Source of the DNA: Streptomyces sp. PT12
Lineage (GTDB): Bacteria > Actinomycetota > Actinomycetes > Streptomycetales > Streptomycetaceae
Direction of reading: 5' to 3'
Assembly: GCF_003311645.1 (NCBI RefSeq)
Contig: NZ_QEST01000080.1
Location: 149,183-213,182, forward strand
DNA: 64,000 bases
Made by a program: the position numbers and the translations under genes. The notes under the pieces are model-generated. The model saw only the letters and a program-made list of their open reading frames with translations. It was not told the DNA's origin and did no database searches. Within the stretch, counting starts at the first letter, position 1. Each line of letters starts with the position of its first letter. Positions 21,719-32,000 of the stretch are shown piece after piece.

Positions 21719-24174
21719 GCGGTGTGTTCCCTTCGTGTGAGCGCCGGTTGGCCCGCGGGGGCGCGGCGCGTTTCGGGTCGTGCGCGGGTCCTGGACTGCC
21801 GGGCCGTGGCCCCGCGGTCGGCGTCGTCGAACGCCGCCCTGGCCGCGAGCAGGTGGCGCAGGGCGGCCTCGCCCGCCCGGTCCCCGGCGCGCAGCGCGGC
21901 CCGCAGGGCGCACGCGCCCGCCTCGCGCCATTCGGCCGTGCGGGCCTGCTCACCGCCTGGGCCAGCGGCGGCGACCGCCAGGCCCCAGCTGTGGGCGGCC
22001 TCGCCGACCGCGGCGGCCTGGCGGACGGCGGCGAGCAGGGCCGTTCGCTCGGCCGCCCACCGGTCGCCAGGACCGGCGAGGACCGCCTCCACGACGGGCG
22101 CGGCCAGCGGCCAGCGGGCGGCGGGCCCGCGGGGCGGGCGCGGGCCGCCGCGGCGCGCCGCGGCCTCGTCGGCCAGGTGCAGCCACGCCCCGAACACCCG
22201 GCGCAGCGCGGCCCTTCGCTCCTCGGGCGGCTCGTTCGCGGCCAGCAGCTCGCGCGCCAGGAGGCGGGCCAGCGGGTGGACGCGATAGCGGGCGGCGGCG
22301 CCCGTGCCGCCCACGACGTCCACCAGGCGCGCGTCGACCAGGGTCTCCAACGCCTCGGCCGCGGTGCGGGGTTCGTCGTCGAGCAGCGGGGCGGCGAGCC
22401 ACGCGGCGCAGGTGCCGGTCTCCAGCAGGCCCAGCCTGCCGAACAGGCGCCTGGCCGCGGGCGGCAGCGTCTCATAGCCGCGGCGCAGGCTCGCGCGCAC
22501 GTCGATGCCGTGGTGGCCGAGGTGATCGAGCCGGGTCCGCTCGTCGCGCAGGCCCGCCACCAGGTCGGCCAGCGTCCAGTGCGGGCGCGCGGCAAGGCGC
22601 GCCGCCGCCCCGGCCAGCGCGAGCTGCAACCCCCCGCACAGCGCGGCCAGTTCGCGGGCCTCACGCGGCTCGGCGCCGACCCGTTCGGGCCCGAGCAGGG
22701 CGGAGAGCAGCTCGATGGCGCCCCGGGTGTCGAGCACGTCGAGCTCGTAACGGGCGGACCCGGGCGGCGCCGCGGTCCTCGCGCGGGTCGTCACGATCAG
22801 ACGGCAGTGCGAGGCCCCCGGCACCAGCGGCCTGATCTGCGCCTCGTCCGCGGCGTCCTCGATCACGGTGAGCACCCGGCGCCCGGCGAGCGCGCTGCGG
22901 TAGAGGGCCGCGCGCCCCTCCAGGTCGGCGGGGATCTCGGCGGCGGCGAACCCCAGCGCCCACAGAAAGCTCTCCAGCACGTCCGCGATGTCATCGGCGC
23001 GGCCCGCTCGCCCCGCGCGCTCGCCGCGGTCGGCGAGCCCCGCGTAGAGCTGCCCGTCGGGGAACTCGGGCGCCAGGGCGTGCGCGGCCTCCAGGGCCAG
23101 CGCCGACTTGCCGACGCCGCCGCGCCCCGTGATCACCGCGACCCCGGCGGCGCCCGAGCCGGGGTCGGCGAGCAGCCGCGCCCGCAGCGCCGCGAGCACG
23201 TCGGCGCGTCCGGTGAAGGGCGCCGTGCGCGCGGGCAGCATGCGCGGCACGGGTCTCGCGCCGCCCGGAGGCGGGGGAACGGGCTCGCGCGGGCCGGGGT
23301 CGGCCCTCCCCGTCAGGATGTCCTGGTGGAGGCGGCGCAGCTCGGGCCCGGGTTCAAGACCCAGCTCGGCCACCAGCGTGGCGCGCAGCGAACGGTAGGC
23401 GGCCAGCGCCTCGACGCGGCGGCCACCGCGGTGGAGCGCGGTCATGAGCTGGCCCACGAACCGTTCCCGCAGGGGGTGTTCGGCGACCATCGCGGCCAGG
23501 TCGACGGCCACCTCGCGGTGCAGGCCCAGGCGCAGCTCGGCCTCGGCGCAGTCCTCGACGGCCTCGATCCGCCGCTCGGCGGCGCGCACCGCGTGGTCGC
23601 GCACCACCGGGCTGTCGACGCCCGCCATCGGCTCGCCCCGCCACAGCGCGAGGGCTTCCCGCAGCGCGCGCCTGGCGAGGTGGGGCGCCCCCGCGGCCAG
23701 CGCGGCCCTGCCGCGGGTCACCAGGTCCTCGAAGACGGTCAGGTCCAGCTCGTCGCGGTCCACCTCGATGACATAGCCGACGCCACGCGTGCGGATGCGC
23801 TCCCCCAGGCCCGCCCGGTCGAGCAGCCGCCGCAGGGCGGAGACGGCCGTCTGCACCTGAGCGCGGGCGGTCGCGGGCGGGCCCGCGCCCCACAGGGCGT
23901 CCACCAGCCCTTCGAGCGACACCAGCCTGCCCGCGTTCAACAGCAGCAGGGCGAGCACCACTTGCTGGCGGCGCGCGGTCACCAGCACCTGCTCCCTGCC
24001 GTGCACCTGCATCAGCCCGAGCACGCGGAAGCACGGGGCGGCGGCGAGGTCGCCAGGCGGGGCGGGCGCGGGCGCGCGGTAGGTGGCGTGCGCCGCGGGG
24101 CCCCGGTCCTGGCCCTGGCTCTGGCCCTGGCTCTGGCCCTGGCTCTGGTCGGTCATGAGGTCGAGAGTCCGCAC
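21715..24174 (-). CDS. SARP-family (AfsR-like) transcriptional regulator
   Basis: 819 residues from GTG 24174, which has AGGGGGA five bases upstream; ATG 24156 is the alternative. The N-terminus holds QSQG tandem repeats, then an OmpR-type winged helix (FRVLGLMQV to GVGYVIEV, about 49-137), a BTAD domain (DELDLTVFEDLV to about 290, with ELGLEPGPELRRLHQDIL), an NB-ARC-type ATPase with P-loop ITGRGGVGKSALALE (about 345) and a C-terminal helical region. AfsR-like SARPs bind direct repeats near -35 elements and activate antibiotic operons. Coupled to the F420-type oxidoreductase and 64 bases downstream of the decarboxylase gene, so all three are probably one transcript. Confidence 0.92.
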   Translation of the reverse strand: MRTLDLMTDQSQGQSQGQSQGQDRGPAAHATYRAPAPAPPGDLAAAPCFRVLGLMQVHGREQVLVTARRQQVVLALLLLNAGRLVSLEGLVDALWGAGPPATARAQVQTAVSALRRLLDRAGLGERIRTRGVGYVIEVDRDELDLTVFEDLVTRGRAALAAGAPHLARRALREALALWRGEPMAGVDSPVVRDHAVRAAERRIEAVEDCAEAELRLGLHREVAVDLAAMVAEHPLRERFVGQLMTALHRGGRRVEALAAYRSLRATLVAELGLEPGPELRRLHQDILTGRADPGPREPVPPPPGGARPVPRMLPARTAPFTGRADVLAALRARLLADPGSGAAGVAVITGRGGVGKSALALEAAHALAPEFPDGQLYAGLADRGERAGRAGRADDIADVLESFLWALGFAAAEIPADLEGRAALYRSALAGRRVLTVIEDAADEAQIRPLVPGASHCRLIVTTRARTAAPPGSARYELDVLDTRGAIELLSALLGPERVGAEPREARELAALCGGLQLALAGAAARLAARPHWTLADLVAGLRDERTRLDHLGHHGIDVRASLRRGYETLPPAARRLFGRLGLLETGTCAAWLAAPLLDDEPRTAAEALETLVDARLVDVVGGTGAAARYRVHPLARLLARELLAANEPPEERRAALRRVFGAWLHLADEAAARRGGPRPPRGPAARWPLAAPVVEAVLAGPGDRWAAERTALLAAVRQAAAVGEAAHSWGLAVAAAGPGGEQARTAEWREAGACALRAALRAGDRAGEAALRHLLAARAAFDDADRGATARQSRTRARPETRRAPAGQPALTRREHTA

Positions 24175-24238
24175 TGCTTCCCCCTGGGGTCGCTGGCGGG
24201 GCGCCAGCGGAGGCGCCGCGCCATGGGTTTCGTGGCCG

Positions 24239-25582
24239 TCAGACGAGCACCTCGACCGGCGCCGGATGGCCGAGGAACGCGGTCGGGCTGGCCGTCAGGC
24301 CGTACGCGCCCGCCTGGAAGATCGCGATGAGGTCGCCGATCTCCGCCCTCGGCAGGTCCACCCGGTCGCCGAGCAGGTCGAGCGGCGTGCACAGGCAGCC
24401 GACGACCGTGACGGTCTCGGGGGCCGCCTCCCGATCGGCGGCGGCGCGGCCTGCGGTGGTGGCGCGGTCGGTGGCGCGGTCGGCGACCGCGAGCGGGTAG
24501 TTGCGGCGGATGACCTGGCCGAAGTTGCCCGAGGCCGCGAGCTGGTGGTGCAGGCCGCCGTCCACCACGAGGAACGTGGTGCCGCGCGACTCCTTGCGGT
24601 CGATCACCCGGGTCACATACACGCCCGCCTCGCCGACCAGGTAGCGGCCGAGCTCGATCACCACGCGGGCGTCCGGCAGTTGGGGGCGCACGCGGGTGGC
24701 CATCAGCTCGGCCAGGTTCTCGCCCACCTCGGCCAGGTCGAGCGGCTGGTCCCTCGGCGCGTAGGGGATGCCGAAGCCGCCGCCGAGGTTGAGATAGCGC
24801 AACGGGCCGGGCGCGGCTTCGGCCAGCCGCAACGCCAGGTCCACGGTGCGGCGTTGGGCCTCTGACACGCTGTCGGCCCGAAGGTTCTGGGAGCCCGCGA
24901 AGACATGGAAGCCGAGGAAGTCGAGCCCCGCGGCGGCGAGTTCGGCCAGCACCTCGGGCACGCGTTCGGCGTCGATCCCGAACTGCTGGGCGCCGCCGCC
25001 GAGGCGCATCCCGGCGCCCTTGACGGTGAAGTCGGGGTTCACCCGCAGCGCCACCCGGGCGCGCAGCCCGAGCCGTTCGGCCACGTCACGCACCCGCGCC
25101 AGCTCGTTGCGTGACTCCAGCTCGACGGTGACGCCGGCGGCCACCGCCTGGGTCAGCTCGGCCGTGGTCTTGCCCGGTCCGGCGAAGCTCACCCGCTCGG
25201 GCGGCACCGGGGTGTCGAGGGCGTGGCGCAGCTCACCGCCCGAGGCGACGTCGAAGCCGTCGACGAGCGCGGCCATGTGGTGCAGGACGGCGGGCATGGG
25301 GTTGGCCTTGACGGCGTAGCTCAGCTCGACGTCACGCGGCAGCGCGGCGCGCACGTCGGCGACGCGCCGGGTGATCCGTTCGCGGTCGTAGGCGAAGAAC
25401 GGCGTGCTCCCGACGCGGGCCGCGAGCACGCGCGCGGATATTCCGCCGACCGTGATATTCCCGTCCGCGGGAATCGCGCCCGCCGGATTCTTGCCCGCCG
25501 GATTCTTGCCCGCCGGATCGGCGCCCGCGTTCCCTTCCCTATGGCCGGGAAAGGCCGTCTCCCGCACGTGTGTGTTCGCCAT
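24239..25582 (-). CDS. PLP-dependent decarboxylase, fold type III (exosortase-A-associated/VinO-like type)
   Basis: 447 residues. The PLP lysine is K92 in YAVKANPMP, and other family motifs are FAGPGKT, GFHVFAGSQ, NLGGGFGIPY, IELGRYLVGEAGVYV, GCLCTPLD with the active-site cysteine, and QAGAYGLTAS. The opening VGGISARVLAARVGSTPFFAYD is typical of the decarboxylases found with exosortase A, which occur with an acyl-CoA ligase and a discrete acyl carrier protein. Exactly that pair is encoded at 57822-59718, over 30 kb away. The N-terminus has a tandem AGKNP repeat. It differs from the decarboxylase at 1520-2848, so the cluster has two aminoacyl decarboxylation systems. First gene of a minus-strand operon with the SARP regulator. 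Confidence 0.85.
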   Translation of the reverse strand: MANTHVRETAFPGHREGNAGADPAGKNPAGKNPAGAIPADGNITVGGISARVLAARVGSTPFFAYDRERITRRVADVRAALPRDVELSYAVKANPMPAVLHHMAALVDGFDVASGGELRHALDTPVPPERVSFAGPGKTTAELTQAVAAGVTVELESRNELARVRDVAERLGLRARVALRVNPDFTVKGAGMRLGGGAQQFGIDAERVPEVLAELAAAGLDFLGFHVFAGSQNLRADSVSEAQRRTVDLALRLAEAAPGPLRYLNLGGGFGIPYAPRDQPLDLAEVGENLAELMATRVRPQLPDARVVIELGRYLVGEAGVYVTRVIDRKESRGTTFLVVDGGLHHQLAASGNFGQVIRRNYPLAVADRATDRATTAGRAAADREAAPETVTVVGCLCTPLDLLGDRVDLPRAEIGDLIAIFQAGAYGLTASPTAFLGHPAPVEVLV

Positions 25583-26071
25583 CGCAACAACCTCTGCTCG
25601 CCTCGAAGCTCGCCCTGAGCACCCACCCTGAGCGCGCCGGGGAGAGACACCCCGGCCCACTCATCGAGAACTGTCCCAAGCGGGTGGTGGGGGCGCATGG
25701 GTAGGCGACCCCCATATTCCCCACGGACTCCCCACACTCCCATCACGCGCCGCACGGCCCGGGAAAGCCGCAGCTCAGAGGCGTGACGGGCGAGGGCTGG
25801 GCGGGCGCCCGCGGGCATTGGGCGGGCGTTGGCAGCTTCTTGCCCACGATTACCTGCCACCGCACAAGCCCTTTGATCTTCTTGACGTTCCTCCTGGCCG
25901 GATCCAGGATCGGTATTCGTTCGGCCGGATCCGACCGGCAGGGGCGCGGCGGGGATTCCCCCGTTCTCTCCTTTCACGCCCCCGCGGAACTCCTCTTTCC
26001 CATGTCCTCCCCGGCTGCTTGATCAAGCCTTGACCAGTCCTATCCGAATGCGCGTGACGGCGGGTGATTGC
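25583..26071. promoter_or_regulatory. 489-base divergent regulatory region between decarboxylase and PKS genes
   Basis: No credible gene. It holds a direct repeat GGCCGGATCC at 25896-25905 and 25923-25932 and a 12-base perfect palindrome GCTTGATCAAGC at 26017-26028, 43 bases before the PKS start, a possible operator. The length and symmetry suggest it is the main control region of the polyketide operon; SARP or LAL binding here is inference. Confidence 0.5.
25882..25910 (+). promoter_or_regulatory. candidate vegetative promoter for the PKS operon
   Basis: TTGACG (25882-25887), 17-base spacer, CAGGAT (25905-25910), close to the streptomycete housekeeping pattern TTGACR-N17/18-TAGRRT. It would give a 5' leader of about 155 bases. 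One of the GGCCGGATCC direct repeats lies in the spacer, just before the -10. Confidence 0.45.
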
Positions 26072-29000
26072 ATGTCTTCCAGGGGTGCGAAAAGCACGGC
26101 AGGCGAGCCGATCGCCGTGGTCGGCCTCGCGTGCAGGCTGCCGGGGGCCGAGAACCCCTCGGCGTTCTGGCGGCTGCTGAGCGCGGGCCGTGACGCGGTG
26201 GGCCCCATGCCGGATGACCGGCGCCCCGAGACGGTGGACGCCGCCTACCGCAGGGGAGGCTTCCTTCCCGCGATCGACCGCTTCGACGCGGCGTTCTTCG
26301 GGATCTCGCCGCGCGAGGCGGCGGCGATGGACCCGCAGGCGCGGCTCGTCATGGAGCTGGCATGGGAGGCGCTCGAACACGCGCGAACGGCGCCGACCGC
26401 GCTGCGCGGCACGCCGTCGGGCGTCTTCGTCGGGGCCATCGCGGGCGACTGGGAGCGCGTGCACGAGCGCGCGCACGAGCGGCCGGGGCCGCACACGTTC
26501 GCGGGCACCCAGCGCGGCCTGATCGCCAACCGCGTGTCGTACCACCTGGGTTGGCGGGGTCCGAGCCTCACCCTCGACACCGGGCAGTCGTCGTCGCTCG
26601 TCGCGGTGCACGCGGCGTGCGCGAGCCTGCGCTCGGACGCCGCGCGCGTGGCGCTCGCGGGCGGGGTCAACCTGATCCCCGACGCCGGGTCGAGCGCGGC
26701 CCTCGCCGCCTTCGGCGCCCTGTCACCCGACGGCCGGTGCCACACGTTCGACAGCAGGGCCAACGGCTATGTGCGCGGCGAGGGCGGCGCCCTGGTGGTG
26801 CTCAAGCCGCTGTCCGCCGCGCTCGCCGAGGGCGACCGGGTGCACGCCGTGATCCTGGGCGGCGCGGTCAACAACGACGGCGGCGGCGACGGGTTGACCG
26901 TTCCCCACGGGCCCGCGCAGGAGGAGGTCATCCGGCTGGCGCACGCCGACGCGGGCGTCGCGCCCGGCGAGGTGTCGTATGTCGAGCTGCACGGCACGGG
27001 CACCCGGGTCGGCGACCCGGTCGAGGCCCATGCGCTCGGTGCCGCGATGGCCGCCCACCGCCCCGGTGGCGCACCCCTGTTGGTCGGCTCGGTGAAGACG
27101 AACATCGGCCACCTCGAGGGCGCTGCGGGGATCGCGGGGCTGCTCAAGGTGGTGCTCGGGCTCAGCCACGGTGAGCTGCCACCCAGCCTCAACTTCGCCG
27201 CGCCGCACCCCGACATCCCCCTCGACCGCCTCGGCCTCGACGTGGTGCGCACGCGCGCGGAGTGGCCAGGGGAGAGTCGGCGCGTGGCGGGCGTCAGCTC
27301 GTTCGGGGTGGGCGGCACCAACTGCCACCTGATCGTGGCCGAGGCGCCCCCCGCCGCGCCGCGCGACGCCGCGCCGCGCGACGCCGAACCCGTGGGCGCC
27401 GAATCAGGCGACGCCGAACCCGTGGGAGCCCAACCCGTGGGCGCCGCGGCGCCGTTGGTGCTCTCGGCCCGCTCGGCGGCGGCGCTGCGCGCCTCGGGGA
27501 GAGCGCTCTCCGCGCACCTGGGCGCACATCCCTCGGTGCCGCTCGCCGATGTGGCGCACTCGCTGCTGCGCAGCCGCACGCTGTTCGAGCACCGCGCCGT
27601 GGTGCTGGGCGGCCACGACGGGGACCATGTCCACGGCGACTCCCTCGGCGGGCACCTCGGCGGCCACAGGGCCGCGCTCGACGCGCTGGCCGAGGGCCGC
27701 CCGGGCGAAACGGTCGCCATCGGCAGGGCCCTTCCCGGCGGCGACGTCCTGGTCTTCCCCGGGCAGGGCTCCCAGTGGCCCCGCATGGCGGCCCAACTCC
27801 TCGACGGGCCACGGGAGGTGGCCGACCGGCTGGTGGAGTGCGCCCGCGCCCTCGAGCCGTTCGTGGACCACGCGCCGCTGGACGTGCTGCGCGGCGCGCC
27901 CGGCGCGCCGGGGCTCGACCGCGTCGACGTGGTGCAGCCCGCGCTGTGGGCGGTGATGGTCGCGCTCGCCGAGCTGTGGCGGTCGCGCGGCGTCGCCCCC
28001 GCCACCGTCATCGGCCACTCGCAGGGCGAGATCGCCGCCGCGACCGTGGTGGGCGCGCTCAGCCTCTCCGACGCGGCGCGGGTCGTCGCGCTGCGCAGCC
28101 GCGCCCTGCGCGCGCTGACGGGCGGCGGGATGCTGTCGGTTGGCGCGCCGCCCGAGGCGGTCGCCGAACTCCTCGCCGAGGCCCCCGAGGTGAGCGTCGC
28201 CGCCGACAACGGCCCACGTTCCACGGTCCTTTCGGGCCCCCGCGCGGCGCTTGCCGCCCTGGGCGAGCACCTGACCGCGGCAGGGCACCGCGCCAAGCTC
28301 CTGCCGGTCGGCTACGCCTCCCACTCCCCCGCCGTCGACGCCGTCCGCGAGGAGCTGCTGACGCGACTCGCGCCCATCAGGCCCGTCTCCACCCCCGCCA
28401 CCTTTATCTCCACGCTGACCGGCGCCCCGATCGACACCGCCGCCCTCGACGCCGCCTACTGGTGCGACAACCTGCGCCACCGGGTGCGGTTCGCCGACGC
28501 CACCCGCGCCGCCATCGAGCGGGGGGCGAGCCGTTTCGTCGAGGTGAGCCCGCACCCCGTGCTGACCGCCGCCATCGAGGAGACCGCGGAGGAGGCGGGC
28601 GCCGAGGCCGTCGCCCTCGGCACGCTGCGGCGCGGGGACGGCGGGCCCGAACGCCTGCTGCGCGCCACGGCCGAGGCCCTGGTCGCCGGCGCGCCCGTCA
28701 CCTGGCCCGAGGTGGCCGGGGCGGCGCTCACCGACCTGCCGACCTACCCGTTCCAGCGCGAACGCCACTGGCCCGGCGAGGCCGCGCGCGCCTCCGCGCC
28801 CGAGGCGGCGTCGGCCCGGGTCGACGCCTCGCCCGCCGCGCTGCGCGCGCTGGTGACGGGCGCGGCCGCCACGGTGCTCGGCCATGGCGATGCGGGCTCG
28901 GTCGACCCGTTGCGCACCTTCAAGGACCTGGGTCTCGACTCCGCGGGGACCGTTGAACTCCGGGGCGTGCTCCAGTCGTTGACCGGCCTGCGGCTCCCTT

Positions 29001-32000
29001 CGAGCCTGCTGTACGACTTCCCCACGCCCCACCGGGTCGCCGAACGGCTGCGCGCGCTCCTCGGCGGCGGCGACCAACGGCCCTCGCCCGAGGCCGAGTT
29101 GACACCCGTCACAGCGGCCGAGGCGGCCAAGGTGGCCGAGGTGGCCGAGGTGGCCGAGGCGTCCGAGGGCGAGGCGATCGCGGTCGTCGCGATGGGCTGC
29201 CGCCTCCCCGGTGGGGTGACCTCGCCCGAAGAGCTGTGGTCGCTGCTGGCCGAAGGGCGGGAAGCGGCCACGGAGTTGCCGACAAACCGCGGCTGGGACC
29301 TGGACGCGCTGCACGCGGGCGCCTGCGCCACGCGGCGGGGAGGGTTCCTGCACGAGGCCGACGCGTTCGACGCCGAGTTCTTCGGGCTGAGCCCGCGCGA
29401 GGCCCTGGCGATGGACCCGCAGCAGCGCCTGATGCTCGAGGTCTGCTGGGAGGCGATCGAGCGCGCCGGGATCGACCCGACGGCGCTCGCGGGCTCGCCG
29501 ACCGGCGTGTTCGTCGGCGCGATGGCCACCGACTACGGCCCCAGGCTGCACCAGCCGACCGGCGTGGCCGACGGGCACCTGCTCACCGGCACCGCGCTGA
29601 GCGTCGCCTCGGGCCGCGTCGCCTACACCCTCGGCCTGACGGGGCCCGCGCTCACCCTGGACACCGCCTGCTCGTCCTCGCTCGTCGCCGTGCAGCTGGC
29701 CACCGCGTCGCTGCGGCGCGGCGAGTGCGCGCTGGCGCTCGCGGGCGGGGTGACGGTGATGGCCAACCCCGGCAACCTCGTGGAGTTCAGCCGCCAGAAC
29801 GGCCTCGCCCCCGACGGCCGCGCCAAGGCGTTCTCCGCGGCGGCCGACGGCACCGCCTTCGCCGAGGGCGCCGGGGTCCTCCTGCTCGAACGCCTCTCCG
29901 ACGCGCGCCGCAACGCGCACCCCGTCCTCGCCGTCATCCGCGGCGCCGCCGTCAACTCCGACGGCGCGAGCAACGGCCTGTCCGCGCCCAACGGGCAGGC
30001 GCAGCAACGCGTCATCCGCGCCGCGCTCGCCGACGCGGGCCTGGCCCCCGCCGATGTGGACGCCGTCGAGGCGCACGGCACCGGCACCGCGCTCGGCGAC
30101 CCCGTCGAGGCCCACGCGCTCCTCGCCACCTATGGGCAGGGCCGGTCCACCCCGGCCTGGCTCGGCTCGGTGAAGTCCAACCTCGGCCACACCCAGGCGG
30201 CCGCCGGGGTCGCCGGGGTCATCAAGATGGTGCTGGCCCTGCGGCACGGGCTGCTGCCGCGAACCCTGCACGCCGAGCGGCCGAGCGAGCGCGTCCACTG
30301 GGACGAGGGCGCGGTGCGGCTGCTGACCACGGAGCGGCCATGGCCGTCGGGGGAACGCCCCAGGCGCGCCGCCGTCTCCAGCTTCGGCATCAGCGGCACC
30401 AACGCCCACCTCGTGCTCGAAGAGGCCCCGGACGAGTCGGCGGCAACGGCCGAACTCCCGCAGGATCGCGGCCCGTTGGTCTGGGTTCTCGCCGCGCGCT
30501 CCGAGGCGGCGCTGCGCGCCACGGCGGCCGGGCTGCGCGCGGTCGCGGCCTCGCCCGACGCGGAGGCCGCGGGCCCGCTGCTGGCGCGGCGCGCGGCGTT
30601 CGCCCACCGCGCCGTGGTGGTGGCCGCCGACCGGGACGAGCTGGTCGCCGCGCTGAACGCGCTCTCCGAGGGCGCGCCGCACCCCGCGCTGGCCACGGGC
30701 GTGGCGCCGCGCGAGGCGCGCCCGGTGTTCGTGTTCCCAGGGCAGGGCGCCCAGTGGGCCGGGATGGCCGCCGAACTCCTGGCGGAGGACGAGGAGTTCG
30801 CCGCCGATCTGCGACGCTGCGCGGAGGCGCTGCGCCCGCACACCGGCTGGTCGGTGCTCGACGTGCTCACCGGATTGGAGAGCGCTCCATCGCTGGAGCG
30901 CACCGAGGTGGTCCAGCCGGTGCTGTTCGCGCTCATGTACGCGCTTGCCGGGCGCTGGCGCGCGGCGGGCGTGGAGCCCGCCGCCGTGGTCGGCCACTCG
31001 CAGGGCGAGATCGCGGGGGCCGCGGTCGCCGGGGCGCTGTCGCTCGCCGAGGCCGCCAGGATCAGCGCGCTGCGCGCCCGGGTCGTGGGGGCGCTCGACG
31101 GCACCGGGGGCGTGCTGGCCGTCGGGCTGCCCGCCGCCGAGGTCGCCGAGCGGATCGCGCCGTGGCGCGACCAGCTGTGGGTCGCGGTGGACAACGGCCC
31201 CATCGGCACCGTCGTCGCGGGCGAGTTGGCGGCCATCGACGCGTTCGTCGCGTCCTGCGGCGAACAGGCGCAGCTGAAGCGCACCCCCGTCGCCTACGCC
31301 GCCCACACGCCCCATGTGACGGCGGTGCGCGAGGAGTTGCTGTCCGGCATCGGGCAACTGGCGCCCAGCGACACCACGACGGCGATCAGCTCGTCCCTCG
31401 AGGGCGCGCTGATCGAGGGCTCCCGGCTCGACGCGGGCTACTGGTACCGCAACCTCGCCGAGCCCGTACGCTTCGACGCGGCGATCCGCGCGTTCTCCGG
31501 CACGGCGGATCCCCTGTTCATCGAGGTCAGCCCGCATCCGATCCTCACCGGTGCGGTCGCGGGGATCGCCGCCGACGCCGGGCTCGGCGGCGCGGCCGTG
31601 GGAACGCTGCGCCGCGGCGCGGGCGGGCGGCACCAGCTCATGACCGCGCTCGGCAACGCCTGGGTGCGCGGCGCGCCCGTCGCCTGGCCGCGCGTGCTCG
31701 GCCCCGTGCGCCGCCAACTCGACCTGCCCACCTACGCGTTCGACCGCCGCCGCTACTGGCTGCACCCCGCCGAGCGCGGCGGCCACCCGCTGCTGGACCG
31801 CGTGGTGCCCCTGGCCGAGGGCGACGGCGTGCTGCTCACCGGGCGGATCGCGCGCTCCCGCGCGCCCTGGCTGGCCGACCACGCGGTCGACGGGCGGGTG
31901 CTGCTGCCGGGCACCGCGTTCGCCGAGTTGGCCCTGCGCGCCGCCGCCGAGGCGGGCGCCCCAGGGGTGGAGAGCCTGACGCTGCACGCCCCGCTCGACC

